Notes under the pieces: model-generated
The model's input: the letters and a program-made list of their open reading frames with translations, nothing else
The model's database searches: none
Told to the model about the DNA's origin: nothing
Shown here: positions 25,062-33,482 of the stretch, piece by piece
How positions within the stretch are numbered: the stretch's first letter is position 1
Layout of the letters: every line of letters starts with the position of its first letter
Translations under genes and position numbers: made by a program
Source: Nocardioides panzhihuensis
GTDB lineage: Bacteria > Actinomycetota > Actinomycetes > Propionibacteriales > Nocardioidaceae
Direction: 5' to 3'
NCBI RefSeq assembly: GCF_013408335.1
Contig: NZ_JACBZR010000002.1
Span: 29,025 to 93,024, forward strand
Length of the DNA stretch: 64,000 nt

Positions 25062-26168
25062 ATGACCAGCACCACCGCACAGCCCGCAGCACCGGCGCAG
25101 CAGCGATCGCGCGGCCTCATCCTCTTCGGCGCCGTCTCGGTCGCGCTCATCTCGACCGCGGCGGCCTACCAGGCGATGGTCGGATTCGGCCTCGACGTGC
25201 TCGCGATGGGCACCATCACCGCCTTCGCCTTCGCGGGCGTCTTCGAGCTCTCGCTCGTCACCGTCGCGCTGATGGCTCGCGAGGCCAGCCAGCACGGCCG
25301 CCCCGCAGGCACCTTGCTGACCCTCACGTGGATCATGTCTCTGGCGTCCGGGTTCTTCGCCGGCTGGCACGAGATCCACCTCGGTCACCCCGTCGCGGCC
25401 GCCGCGTTCCGGTTCATCGTGCCGCTCCTCGCCGCGCTGATGTGGCACCTGGCCCTCATCGGCGATCGGCACCTCGCCAGCGGCCGCACCTTCGCGCAGC
25501 TCCGCGCCGACGCCCGCCTGGCCGTGATGTTCCGCGCTACCCGCATCGCTGAGCGGGCCTACCACCGGCACCAGCTCGCCAACACCACGCGCACCAGTCG
25601 GCAACTCGAGCGCGCCCAGGCCCGCCAGGACCGCGCCGAGGATCGAGTCCTCGACACCGTGCCGCCGGCCGACGTCCGCGCCGCCGTCACCGAGTGGCGC
25701 GCCGCCGTCGTCGACGTCGCCGACGCCACCACCGACATCCGCCTCCACGAGAGCCGGCGCCTGATCGCGCTGCGCGCGCCCCGCGACCTGGCCCACAACA
25801 CCGGGACCGTGCACGTCGAGCAGCTCTTCCCTGCGGCCGAGGCCCCGACGATCGCCGGGGAGCTCAACGGTGCCGAGGGCGACCACGAGCCCGCAGAAAC
25901 CGAAGTCGAGCGGGCACAGTCCGCCCAGGCCTCCACCCGACCGCACCTGGTCACGGTGAAGGTGCCCGCTGAGGGGACGAGCAAGGCCACCTCGACCGCG
26001 GCCACGGCACCGACCCAGCGCGCCCGCAGCGCCAGAGCAGCCACGGTCCGACAGCGGGTCGCCGAGCTCCGCGAGGAGGACCCGGAGCTGACGAACAAGG
26101 ACATCGCCAAGCGACTGGCCATGAGCGAGCGGACTCTGTACCGCTTCCTCGGTGACCGCGCGAACTGA
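25062..26168 (+). CDS. SpdB/DUF2637-like membrane protein with C-terminal HTH
   Basis: A 368-residue protein. Four TM segments in the first 140 residues (LILFGAVSVALISTAAAYQA; TAFAFAGVFELSLVTVALM; LLTLTWIMSLASGFFAG; FIVPLLAALMWHLALI) match DUF2637/SpdB spread proteins of actinomycete plasmids. A coiled-coil middle and a disordered linker lead to a C-terminal helix-turn-helix (LTNKDIAKRLAMSERTLYRFL). GAGAGG precedes the ATG. In Streptomyces plasmids such proteins aid intramycelial spread. Confidence 0.78.
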   Translation: MTSTTAQPAAPAQQRSRGLILFGAVSVALISTAAAYQAMVGFGLDVLAMGTITAFAFAGVFELSLVTVALMAREASQHGRPAGTLLTLTWIMSLASGFFAGWHEIHLGHPVAAAAFRFIVPLLAALMWHLALIGDRHLASGRTFAQLRADARLAVMFRATRIAERAYHRHQLANTTRTSRQLERAQARQDRAEDRVLDTVPPADVRAAVTEWRAAVVDVADATTDIRLHESRRLIALRAPRDLAHNTGTVHVEQLFPAAEAPTIAGELNGAEGDHEPAETEVERAQSAQASTRPHLVTVKVPAEGTSKATSTAATAPTQRARSARAATVRQRVAELREEDPELTNKDIAKRLAMSERTLYRFLGDRAN

Positions 26169-26206
26169 GCGTGCTCACACCAACGGGAAACTCGGGAGGA
26201 ACCACG

Positions 26207-26986
26207 ATGGGTAAAGGTGCCAGGAACAGGGCACGTCGCCAGGCGGCCGCCACAGCACGTGGAGCGATGGTCCGCGACCGCCGCACCGTGAACCTGTGGC
26301 CCGGTCTCGTCGACGGGGTCACTCTCAGCACTCAGACTCGCGTGCGGCTCGCGCGCCCCGAGGATGAGCCGGCGCTGCGCCGCTACATCATGGAGGCGAC
26401 CGAGGACCCCGAGGTCGCCGATCCGGCCAAGACGATCCCGATCGCCTGCCCCTCGATCACCGCGGGGATGCGTGAGGGCAAGGACGGCTTCATCACGGGT
26501 CTCGCGCAGGAGTGGACTCAGGTCGGAACCGGGACGGGTGATGGCCGGATCGTCGCGGGCTTCTCCCTGGTGGCCGTCGACGACGACGATGACGATGACG
26601 TCCTCGGTTCGGTGACGGTGTGCCCGCCCTACAGCTTCTTGAGCAATATCCTCGACGGGTTCCCCCTCGAGGAGCAGAGGAAGCTCGTGTTGCAGGCTCA
26701 ACTGGGGATCTCGAAGATCGTCGCGGTGGCCGTGCGCGAGGATCTCCGTGGCGAGGGGATCGGCGCCGACCTGGTCAGCACCGCACTGCAGGTCATCCGG
26801 CGCTGCAACCTCGGCATGATCACCTTCGGCAGCTGCGAACCGAGCCGAGCAGCGTTCTACCGCCGCCTCGGGTTCGCGATCGCATCGGTCGCGCAGCCCA
26901 TCGACCTGTATATGGCCCTCGGGATCCACGCCATGGTGTCCACCCCCGACCACCACATCTTCAGCATGCGACAGGAGCCGCGATGA
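26207..26986 (+). CDS. GNAT-family N-acetyltransferase
   Basis: A 259-residue protein. A basic N-terminus (MGKGARNRARRQAAATARG) precedes an N-acetyltransferase fold. The acetyl-CoA site reads VAVAVREDLRGEGIGADLVS at about 178-197 (R-x-x-G-x-G/A), then RAAFYRRLGFAIA. An Asp-rich stretch of about eight Asp lies between strands. The ATG at 26207 was chosen for the GGGAGGAACC just upstream. Substrate unknown; inside the transfer operon, coupled to the next gene by ATGA. Confidence 0.8.
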   Translation: MGKGARNRARRQAAATARGAMVRDRRTVNLWPGLVDGVTLSTQTRVRLARPEDEPALRRYIMEATEDPEVADPAKTIPIACPSITAGMREGKDGFITGLAQEWTQVGTGTGDGRIVAGFSLVAVDDDDDDDVLGSVTVCPPYSFLSNILDGFPLEEQRKLVLQAQLGISKIVAVAVREDLRGEGIGADLVSTALQVIRRCNLGMITFGSCEPSRAAFYRRLGFAIASVAQPIDLYMALGIHAMVSTPDHHIFSMRQEPR

Positions 26987-28038
26987 CCAAGGACATCCAC
27001 CGCGCCGAGGACGCCGACGATCTCACCGAGGTGACCGGAGCCGATCTGCTCAAACCGCTCAAGGAGCTCGAGCCGACAGACGATCTGATGGATGCTCTGA
27101 GCCAAGCAGGTCGGATCACCGACGTCAGCGTGCTCGACCTGGCGCGGTGCCGCGCCGAGCTGGCTGACGCCGGCCTGGTGGTGCCGGACTTGAACGCCCT
27201 CGCGAATGAGCTGGCCGAGGGCCGCGAGCTGCGCGGTACGACGGCGTCAGTAGGCGCCGTCACCGCCGTCCTGACCCTCGCAGCGGCCCTCCTCCTGGGC
27301 GTCGTGTGGTCAGGGGCCGAGCTCATTGATCTGGACTTCCTCGACAGCCTCGCCTCCGGCACGACCGTCGTCATCGCCACCCTGGCCGCGATGGCGGCCG
27401 CCTTGGGTGTCTGGTGCGTCAAGGTCGCCGAGGTCAGCGTCAGCGACCTCTTCACTCACCAGACGACGCTCCCAGCCCTGACCAGCCATCGCCGCGCGCT
27501 GGGCATCATCACGGGGTGCGTGAGCCAGGAGCCACTCTCCTGGGAAGGGCGGCCCCTGCTGCAACGGGCGAGCGCTGCGGCGTCGTCGATCGCCCGCAGT
27601 GAGGTCTGGTCCTCGGAGATGTTCGACACGCATCGCGTACGGGTCGACCTGGTCGAGGAGGTCCGACTGGTCGCTGAGCGTGTCCGGGTGCTGACCTCGG
27701 GCACGAGCGGCGGCAACGTCACCAGCGCGGAGATGCGCAAGGCCCTTCTCGATTCGACCACGGCACGGCTGGCCGCGCTCCAGCAGTACCGCGACCAGGT
27801 GATGGCCGTGCAGCGAGCGGCCGACCGACTCCACCGGGCAGAGCTCGAAGAGATCGGCTCGGACAGGTTGGTCGACTGGCTCGCCAAGACGGGCGCCGAC
27901 GAAGGTCAGGTCGCTGAGCTGAACAGCATGGCGGCTGAGTCACGCGCGGCCGCCCAGGCGATCGCCGACACGCTCGCCGCGATGCAGCCCACGTCAGCCA
28001 TCTTGACGCATCGGCGCACCGATGAGAGCGGCACCTAG
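26983..28038 (+). CDS. Two-TM membrane protein, last gene of the conjugation operon
   Basis: A 351-residue protein of unknown family. A soluble acidic N-terminus leads to two TM segments at about 90-112 (GAVTAVLTLAAALLLGVVW) and 127-147 (TTVVIATLAAMAAALGVWCV). The second half is helical, with repeated Arg/Glu/Ala heptads (ARLAALQQYRDQVMAVQRAA). Starts in ATGA overlap with the acetyltransferase and ends just before a strong terminator. Confidence 0.68.
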   Translation: MTKDIHRAEDADDLTEVTGADLLKPLKELEPTDDLMDALSQAGRITDVSVLDLARCRAELADAGLVVPDLNALANELAEGRELRGTTASVGAVTAVLTLAAALLLGVVWSGAELIDLDFLDSLASGTTVVIATLAAMAAALGVWCVKVAEVSVSDLFTHQTTLPALTSHRRALGIITGCVSQEPLSWEGRPLLQRASAAASSIARSEVWSSEMFDTHRVRVDLVEEVRLVAERVRVLTSGTSGGNVTSAEMRKALLDSTTARLAALQQYRDQVMAVQRAADRLHRAELEEIGSDRLVDWLAKTGADEGQVAELNSMAAESRAAAQAIADTLAAMQPTSAILTHRRTDESGT

Positions 28039-28063
28039 GAAGACACACAACGGCACTTGGATG

Positions 28064-28092
28064 GGGCCCCGCGAGCGTCTCTCGCGGGGCCC
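28064..28092 (+). terminator. Terminator of the conjugation operon
   Basis: Perfect 12-bp stem GGGCCCCGCGAG / CTCGCGGGGCCC with a 5-nt loop, about 25 nt after the stop codon at 28038. Confidence 0.8.
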
Positions 28093-28099
28093 ATCGGCT

Positions 28100-28915
28100 T
28101 CCAGGGCCCGGCTGCATCGTGCAGGGTTGCGTCTGGTCGAGGCGTGGCGGGCGCGGGCGACCAGGTCGTATCCCTCGGACCTGGCCGCCGCAGCGCGGCC
28201 GGTGCGGCTGACGTTGTTGGCGGCGTTGTGTTGGACCCGGCAGGCTGAGATCACTGATGCGCTGGTCGATCAGCTGCTCGCGCCGATCTTGAAGATCAAC
28301 ACCCGCGCAGACCCGAAGGTCGAGCGTGAGCTGACCGAGGATCTGCGCCGGGTGCGAGGCAAGGAGGGCATCTCGTCCGGGTGCTCGCCCAAGCGGCGGT
28401 CGAGCACCCGGACGAGATGGTGCGTACGGCGTCGTTCCCGGTGGTCGGCGAGGGCACCCTGCGCGACCTGGTGCGTGAGGCCAAGGCCAACCAGCGGGCC
28501 TTCCCAGGCCCGTGTCCGTACGGTGCTGCACTCCGGCTACGCCCACCACTACCGGCGGATGCTGCCCCGCTGCTCGCGGCGCTGGAATTCCAGTGCAACA
28601 ACACCGTCTACCGGCCCGTCATGGACGCCCTCGATCTGCTGGCCCGTTACGACGGCGTCGACGGGAAGCACCGCTTCTACGCCCCAGCCGACCAGCCGCC
28701 AATCGACGGGGTGGTCCCGGCCGCGTGGCGCGAAGCGGTGGTCGACGAGCAGGGCCGCATGGAGCGGGTCCCCTACGAGCTGTGCGTGTTGGTCGCGCTG
28801 CGTGACGCGGTCCGCCGCCGCGAGGTATACGTCGCCGGCGGCCTGCGGTGGCGCAACCCCGAAGACGACCTGCGCGGCGTCGGCGCCTTGTTCTCGGACG
28901 AGCATCCCGCCATCA
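28100..28915 (+). pseudogene. Tn3-family transposase, middle-part remnant
   Basis: Three shifting frames spell one stretch of a Tn3-type TnpA: VEAWRARATRSYPSDLAA, PVRLTLLAALCWTRQAEITD, NTRADPKVERELTEDLRRV, ASFPVVGEGTLRDLVREAKA, RTVLHSGYAHHYRRMLP, LLAALEFQCNNTVYRPVMDA, GGLRWRNPEDDL. At least three frameshifts are visible (near 28385, 28500 and 28565), and both the N-terminus and the catalytic C-terminus are missing. A relic marking the left edge of the chromate cassette. Confidence 0.85.
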
Positions 28916-29029
28916 ACGCGTGGAGCAACATCGGCACAAGCGGCGCGGTGGCCTTCCGGAAGAATCCGATTCCCTCGATCTTTCGCATCGATGATCAGGT
29001 CTCAATCGTGGTTGGACCAGCCGCGCTGC

Positions 29030-30016
29030 TCAACTGGCGGGCTGGATGTCGGTCGAGTCCAGCGCTCGGCGGAGCGCCTTGGCCAGTGTGATGCCGTCAC
29101 CGGTCGCCCAGAAGTGGGCGTAGAACAACCGGGGTTCCTCGGTGAAGGAGTGGTTGTGGACCTCGACGAGGGCGATGCCACCTTCGCGGAGCGCACGGAT
29201 GACCTGCTGTACCTCCGGTGCGGTCATGGCGAAGTCGCCGTTGACCGCTGCGCGACCGCCGCCGAGGGGCTGGAAGTTGATCGCAGTGGTGAGTCCGAGC
29301 GTCGGGGGCAGGACGTGACCCTCTGCGGTCATGGTCTCGGCGCGGGCGACGCTGAACTTGTAGATCCCGCCATCGGCGGTGCCCGTGCGGCCTATCGCCT
29401 TGTCAATGCCGGCAGTGTCGAGGTCGACCGGCGGCTGCGGCGCGGGCTGCGCGGGTGCAGGGATCCCGGTGGCACCCAGCGCCGCCTTGAGCCCGCGGGC
29501 GAGCTCGGCGGGGTCATCGCCCATGGCGTGGATGTGGGTCCACCAGATCGCCGGGTTCTGCCGCAGGAGGTGCTTGTGTACTGCGGTCTGCTCGATCCCG
29601 TGGGCTTGCAGCGCGTCGGTGACCTTGGGCAGTTCGGTCTCGGTGACCACCAGGTCGCCCATGAGCATGACGCCGTCGCGGTACTTGGCGAAGGCGGCGT
29701 AACCGCCCAGCGACAGGCCGGGCTTGATTGCCACGCCGTGCGAGGTGACGTGCAGGTCGGTGCGAGGCAGGCCGATCCGGTAGACGGTGTTGTTGTCGCC
29801 GAACGTCCCGGTCCGCCCCAGCGCGTCGGTTACAGGCTTCCAGTCCGCGTCCGTTGTGGGAATCGGCTCGTGGCGCCCGTGACCCGGACTGGAGTGGGTC
29901 GCTGCCGCCGGTTCAACTGTGTCTGTGGACGTCCCGCAAGCTGCGAGCCCGACCAGCAGCAGTGCTGCCAGCGGTATGGCTCCCCGACGAACCGTGCGGG
30001 CGATCATGAACGACAT
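29030..30016 (-). CDS. DUF1259 (LppY/LpqO) lipoprotein
   Basis: A 328-residue secreted lipoprotein with lipobox LLVGLAAC at about residues 19-26. Two tandem DUF1259 repeats follow: one from about 60 (ADWKPVTDALGRTGTFGDNN, VVTETELPKVTDALQAHGI, HIHAMGDDPAELARGL), one from about 205 (IDKAIGRTGTADGGIYKF, EVHNHSFTEEPRLFYAHFW). The ATG at 30016 is preceded by GGAAGG. Such proteins are commonly linked to chromate genes; the biochemical role is unknown. Confidence 0.82.
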   Translation of the reverse strand: MSFMIARTVRRGAIPLAALLLVGLAACGTSTDTVEPAAATHSSPGHGRHEPIPTTDADWKPVTDALGRTGTFGDNNTVYRIGLPRTDLHVTSHGVAIKPGLSLGGYAAFAKYRDGVMLMGDLVVTETELPKVTDALQAHGIEQTAVHKHLLRQNPAIWWTHIHAMGDDPAELARGLKAALGATGIPAPAQPAPQPPVDLDTAGIDKAIGRTGTADGGIYKFSVARAETMTAEGHVLPPTLGLTTAINFQPLGGGRAAVNGDFAMTAPEVQQVIRALREGGIALVEVHNHSFTEEPRLFYAHFWATGDGITLAKALRRALDSTDIQPAS

Positions 30017-30109
30017 GGTGCTTTCCTTCCCGAGGGACTCCAACGGAGCCAGAGTATTTTTTAGGTTGCACAACTTCTCCATCGTCGTACCCCGGATGTC
30101 CACCGCTGA

Positions 30110-30361
30110 TCAGAGCCCGTTCGTGAAGGCGTAGGTACTGGGTACATCGGGTGTCTGGTCCGCCGGGCGGCGGCCGGCCGAGGGGTCGCTGGGAAGGTCC
30201 CAACGGGTGGATGCGGTCAGCGCAGCGGGTGTTGGGGCCGCACCGCCATCAGCGCTGTCTTGTCCGTTATCCGCGTAGGACCCGCAGCCGCTCGTCAGGG
30301 CCAGCGCGAGGACGCCGGCGCCGAGGGAACTGAGCCGTCGGTGAGGTGTTGAGCGGGTCAT
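30110..30361 (-). CDS. Small lipoprotein
   Basis: An 83-residue protein: signal peptide with LGAGVLALALTSGC (lipobox Cys at about 26), then a short Ser/Asp/Pro-rich mature part with no domain. Its ATG overlaps the ChrB-type stop (ATGA at 30358-30361). Possibly a truncated or minimal surface lipoprotein of the chromate operon. Confidence 0.6.
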   Translation of the reverse strand: MTRSTPHRRLSSLGAGVLALALTSGCGSYADNGQDSADGGAAPTPAALTASTRWDLPSDPSAGRRPADQTPDVPSTYAFTNGL

Positions 30362-30816
30362 GATTCAGTCTCCGCCCTCAGGCGCTGGCCGCAGTGGGTG
30401 TAGAGCGCGTCGTAGATGTAGGACGCGCGCCCCAGGAGCACCTGGTCGTCGGCCTCGACGAAGGGCCCGGCCGCTCCGAGTGCGGCCAGGGCGGCGCCGA
30501 ACGGGTGGGTGTCGACGTCAGTGCTGACGTCGGCGGCGTGCACGATATGGGCCATCGTCGTCAGTGCCGGGTCGGTCAGGCCATAGGCGTCGATGAGCGT
30601 TTCGAAGGTGCACCACTCGCCACCGGCGGGGTTCGGCTGGTGGGTGTATGTCGCGCCGGGGGCGTCGAAGCTGATTGCACCGATCTCCTGTGCCGTGGCA
30701 AGGACATCCGCTGCGGGGACGTAGATGATCTCGGCCTCGGGGTCGATGAATCTGCGGATCAGCCACGGGCAGGCGATCCGGTCGGTCTTGGGGCGTTCAC
30801 GGGTGATCCACTTCAT
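30358..30816 (-). CDS. ChrB C-terminal-domain chromate resistance protein
   Basis: A 152-residue protein matching the ChrB C-terminal domain: MKWITRERPKTDRIACPWLI, RRFIDPEAEIIYVP, HQPNPAGGEWCTFETLI, TMAHIVHAADVSTD, ending ALYTHCGQRL. ChrB proteins sense chromate and regulate or assist ChrA. It lies 22 nt downstream of chrA. It is a second, intact copy of the domain also found, frameshifted, at 32205-32637. Confidence 0.85.
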   Translation of the reverse strand: MKWITRERPKTDRIACPWLIRRFIDPEAEIIYVPAADVLATAQEIGAISFDAPGATYTHQPNPAGGEWCTFETLIDAYGLTDPALTTMAHIVHAADVSTDVDTHPFGAALAALGAAGPFVEADDQVLLGRASYIYDALYTHCGQRLRAETES

Positions 30817-30837
30817 CGAGTTCTCCTAGAAGACGGA

Positions 30838-32208
30838 CTAGAAGACGGACTGGACACCGAAGACGCCAAGCCCGATCAGGGCACACAGGCCGATGGTTCG
30901 CATCGACTTCCAGTTGCGAGCGAACATCAGGTAGCAGGCCAGCGCGGTGATCGCGAACGCCACCGGATCCCACGACGACACCACCGGCAGGTCGAAGTGG
31001 AGCGGGCCAGCGTCGACGGAGCGAGACCGGTCGAAGAGCGTGTGCAGCGCGAAGTAGACGGCGAGGTTCCCGATCACGCCGACGACGGCGGCCGTGATTC
31101 CGGTCAGGGCGCCCGCGATGCTCTTGTTGCCCCGCAGCCGCTCGACGTACGGCGCCCCGAGGATCACGAACAGGAAGCAGGGCACGAACGTCACCCAGGT
31201 CACCAGCAGCGAGGCGAGCACCGCGGCGACCCAGGGGTTGAGGTCGCCGGGGTGGCGGTAGGCGCCGACAAAGGCGACGAACTGGACGACCATGATCAGC
31301 GGCCCTGGCGTGGTCTCGGCGAGCGCGAGGCCCCGGACCATCTCCCCCGGCGCGAGCCAGTGGTAGACGGAGACGGCCTGCTGGGCGACGTAGGCGAGCA
31401 CGGCGTACGCGCCGCCGAAGGTGACCACCGCGGCGCCGGAGAAGAACAGCCCCTGGTCGACGAAGACGGGGGTCGAGCGCACGAACAGGGCGAAGAGTGC
31501 CACCGGAACGAACCACAGCGTGAGCCCGATCGCCAGAACTGCGAAGGACTTGCGCTTCGAGGGCAACTCGTGGTGCAGGTGGTCGTCGGAGATCAGCGGC
31601 GCGGGCCCGTCGTCGGCCGGCCCGTGGCTGCCGCCTTCGGCGAACTCCTTGATGCGTCGGGACAGCAGCCAGCCGAGGAACCCGGATGCGAAGACCACGG
31701 CCGGAAAGGGAACGCCGAACAGCGTGAGCGCGATGAAAGACCCGACGGCCAGCGCGATCAGTGCGGGATGGGTCAGGGACCGCTTGCCGACGCGGTGGAC
31801 GGCCTGGGCGACAATGGCGATGACCGAGGGGGCGACTCCCGCGAAGAGGGCGGTGACGGTCCCGGAGTTACCGAAGGCGACGTAGATCGTCGAGAGCACC
31901 AATAGAGCCAGCATGCCAGGCAGGACGAACAGTCCGCCCGCGATCAGCCCCCCGCGGGTGCCGTTGAGCAGCCACCCGACGTAGGTGGCGAGTTGCTGGG
32001 CCTCGGGGCCGGGGAGCAGGGTGCAGAAGTTCAGGGCGTGCAGAAACCGCTTCTGGCCGATCCATCGCTTCTCGTCGACCAGGGTGTGCTGCATGACGGC
32101 GATCTGGCCGGCAGGTCCGCCAAAGGTCTGCAAGGAGATCCCAAACCAGGCCTTCGTGGCCTCGCCGAGCGGGATGACGTCGTCGGGGCGGGTCTTCAGG
32201 AGAGTCAA
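30838..32208 (-). CDS. chrA: Chromate efflux transporter ChrA
   Basis: A 456-residue long-chain CHR transporter with two homologous halves. First: GISLQTFGGPAGQIAVMQ, ALNFCTLLPGPEAQQLATYV. Second: GAAVVTFGGAYAVLAYVAQQ, LALAETTPGPLIMVVQF. The two halves give about ten hydrophobic segments. It exports chromate using the proton gradient. The start is a TTG that overlaps the TGA of the upstream chrB-C reading frame, so translation is coupled to it. Confidence 0.9.
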   Translation of the reverse strand: MTLLKTRPDDVIPLGEATKAWFGISLQTFGGPAGQIAVMQHTLVDEKRWIGQKRFLHALNFCTLLPGPEAQQLATYVGWLLNGTRGGLIAGGLFVLPGMLALLVLSTIYVAFGNSGTVTALFAGVAPSVIAIVAQAVHRVGKRSLTHPALIALAVGSFIALTLFGVPFPAVVFASGFLGWLLSRRIKEFAEGGSHGPADDGPAPLISDDHLHHELPSKRKSFAVLAIGLTLWFVPVALFALFVRSTPVFVDQGLFFSGAAVVTFGGAYAVLAYVAQQAVSVYHWLAPGEMVRGLALAETTPGPLIMVVQFVAFVGAYRHPGDLNPWVAAVLASLLVTWVTFVPCFLFVILGAPYVERLRGNKSIAGALTGITAAVVGVIGNLAVYFALHTLFDRSRSVDAGPLHFDLPVVSSWDPVAFAITALACYLMFARNWKSMRTIGLCALIGLGVFGVQSVF

Positions 32209-32637
32209 GGGGTGTCCGTTCCGGTGAGTAGGGACCGTCGGAGGTGGTCGTGGACGGCGTCGAAGATCGGGGCGGTGAGCTCAAGGACTTCGGGGTCGGC
32301 ATGGGCTATCGAGAGGGCACGGAGGATCAGGTCGAAGCCGGGGGGCTTCGGGGGCGTCGTAGACGTCGTCTTCGATGTCGGCCTCGTGCACGATCGCGGC
32401 GATCCGCCACAGCACCGGGTCGGCCAGGTCGTAGCGGCGCAGGATCGTCTCGAACGAGCAGTCGTTGCCGTGATGGCCGAGGTCGATGCCGCGCATGTCG
32501 AACGGCGTGGAGTCGTCGGGTACGTCGTCGGGGTCGGTGACGAACACGAATTCGGCGTCAGGGTCGATGTGGCGGCGGATCAGCCAGGCACAGGCGGCCC
32601 GGTCGATGTGCACTCCGGCGCGGGTGGCCCATTTCAT
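32205..32637 (-). pseudogene. ChrB C-terminal-domain gene with a single-base frameshift
   Basis: It starts MKWATRAGVHIDRAACAWLI and reads as ChrB-C to DDVYDAPEAP. A run of six C then shifts frame at about 32350. Removing one C restores FDLILRALSIAHADPEVLEL to a TGA that overlaps the chrA TTG. All domain residues are otherwise intact, so this is one slip from function, or a sequencing or phase-variable event. The ATG overlaps the ChrB-N stop (ATGA). Confidence 0.78.
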
Positions 32638-33092
32638 CGGACCACGTCCTTCCAGTTCTGGTCGGCACTGTCGGAACCGACAAGCGTGGATGCGAGCACT
32701 GCGAGCGCCTGGCGGGCCTGCTCGCGTTGGGCGGGTCGGAAGAAGTCGCGCCGGCGGATGCGGTTGTTCTCCGCGCGGAGGCGCCGCAGGATGCGGGCGC
32801 GCTCGACGCCGGTCGCGGTGAGTGCACCGGTCGCCTGGTCGATCAGTGCGTCGTATTCCGCGGCGCGCGCTTCGTTCATCGATCGTGCCAGCTCGCGCTC
32901 CTGCGCTCTGGTGATGGGTCGTGCGAGCCAGACCCCGGCAGATCCTCCGGCGCGGATCGCCTCGTCCGCGGCCCACTCGAGTTGCTCTCGGGTGCGGGCG
33001 TCGGCGGGCAGCGCGACCAGGCCGTCGGCGAGTTGGGCGACGCCAAGCCGCTTGAGCTTGCGCCACAACGCCAGTCGCGGTGCGGACCCCAT
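32634..33092 (-). CDS. chrB: ChrB N-terminal-domain protein
   Basis: A 152-residue protein matching the ChrB N-domain: RLALWRKLKRLGVAQLADGL, VALPADARTREQLEWAADE, ARILRRLRAENNRIRRRDFF. ChrB is normally one chain; here N- and C-domains are separate, ATGA-coupled genes. The ATG at 33092 was chosen because the frame upstream continues into an unrelated IstB relic. A 16-bp palindrome abuts the ATG. Role: chromate-responsive regulation, by family. Confidence 0.75.
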   Translation of the reverse strand: MGSAPRLALWRKLKRLGVAQLADGLVALPADARTREQLEWAADEAIRAGGSAGVWLARPITRAQERELARSMNEARAAEYDALIDQATGALTATGVERARILRRLRAENNRIRRRDFFRPAQREQARQALAVLASTLVGSDSADQNWKDVVR

Positions 33093-33108
33093 TGTAACCA
33101 CGGTTACA
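33093..33108 (-). promoter_or_regulatory. Perfect palindrome abutting the chrB start
   Basis: TGTAACC-AC-GGTTACA ends one base before the ATG at 33092. Its AT-rich arms stand out in this GC-rich region. Probably the operator of the chrBA operon; its position also suggests a very short or absent leader. Confidence 0.65.
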
Positions 33109-33224
33109 TCGGCGTGGAACTGGGGTACCGTGCCAGCGAGCGATCTCGTCGGAGTGCACCGAGGCCGAGGCCCAGCGTCCCGCGGTGCGCTCGGAGTCCC
33201 CGGCGCGGGTGTAGCGAGCGAGCA

Positions 33225-33479
33225 TGTCGCTGCTGGTCCACCTGGCGAAGGACCCTTCTCCAAGGCCGCGCTCCCGAGCCCGATGAGCAGGTGGGACTTG
33301 CCGGTGCCGGAGTCCCCGATCAGGCAGAGCGGCTGGCCCTTGCGGACCCGCTCGCCGGTAGCGAGGGCGAAGATGATGGCGGGGTTGACGTTGGGGTTTG
33401 CCTCGAAGTCGAAGACTGCGATGAACTTCTGCCGCGACCTCGAACCTCGACCTCGAACCTCGACCTCGGGCGTCGACAT
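33225..33479 (-). pseudogene. IS21-type IstB helper ATPase remnant
   Basis: The minus strand encodes VFDFEANPNVNPAIIFALA, ERVRKGQPLCLIGDSGTGKS, HLLIGLGSAALEKG: the IstB N-part with its Walker A, then decay. It begins with a tandem GACCTCGAACCTC-type repeat (33435-33472). The stretch just beyond, in another frame, reads WTSSDMLARYTRAGDSER, like the C-terminus of a phage-type integrase (about 33180-33250). So this is a patchwork of element debris between mqo and chrB. Confidence 0.72.
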
Positions 33480-33482
33480 CGG

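Noticed and set aside
22944..25946. A 1000-codon minus-strand open frame across the EEP/M23 gene
   Set aside because: It mirrors the high-GC codon bias of the real plus-strand genes; composition is Gly/Arg/Asp-rich and has no domain.
30394..31905. A long plus-strand frame opposite chrA and chrB-C
   Set aside because: Low-complexity antisense translation; the minus strand has clear CHR and ChrB signatures.
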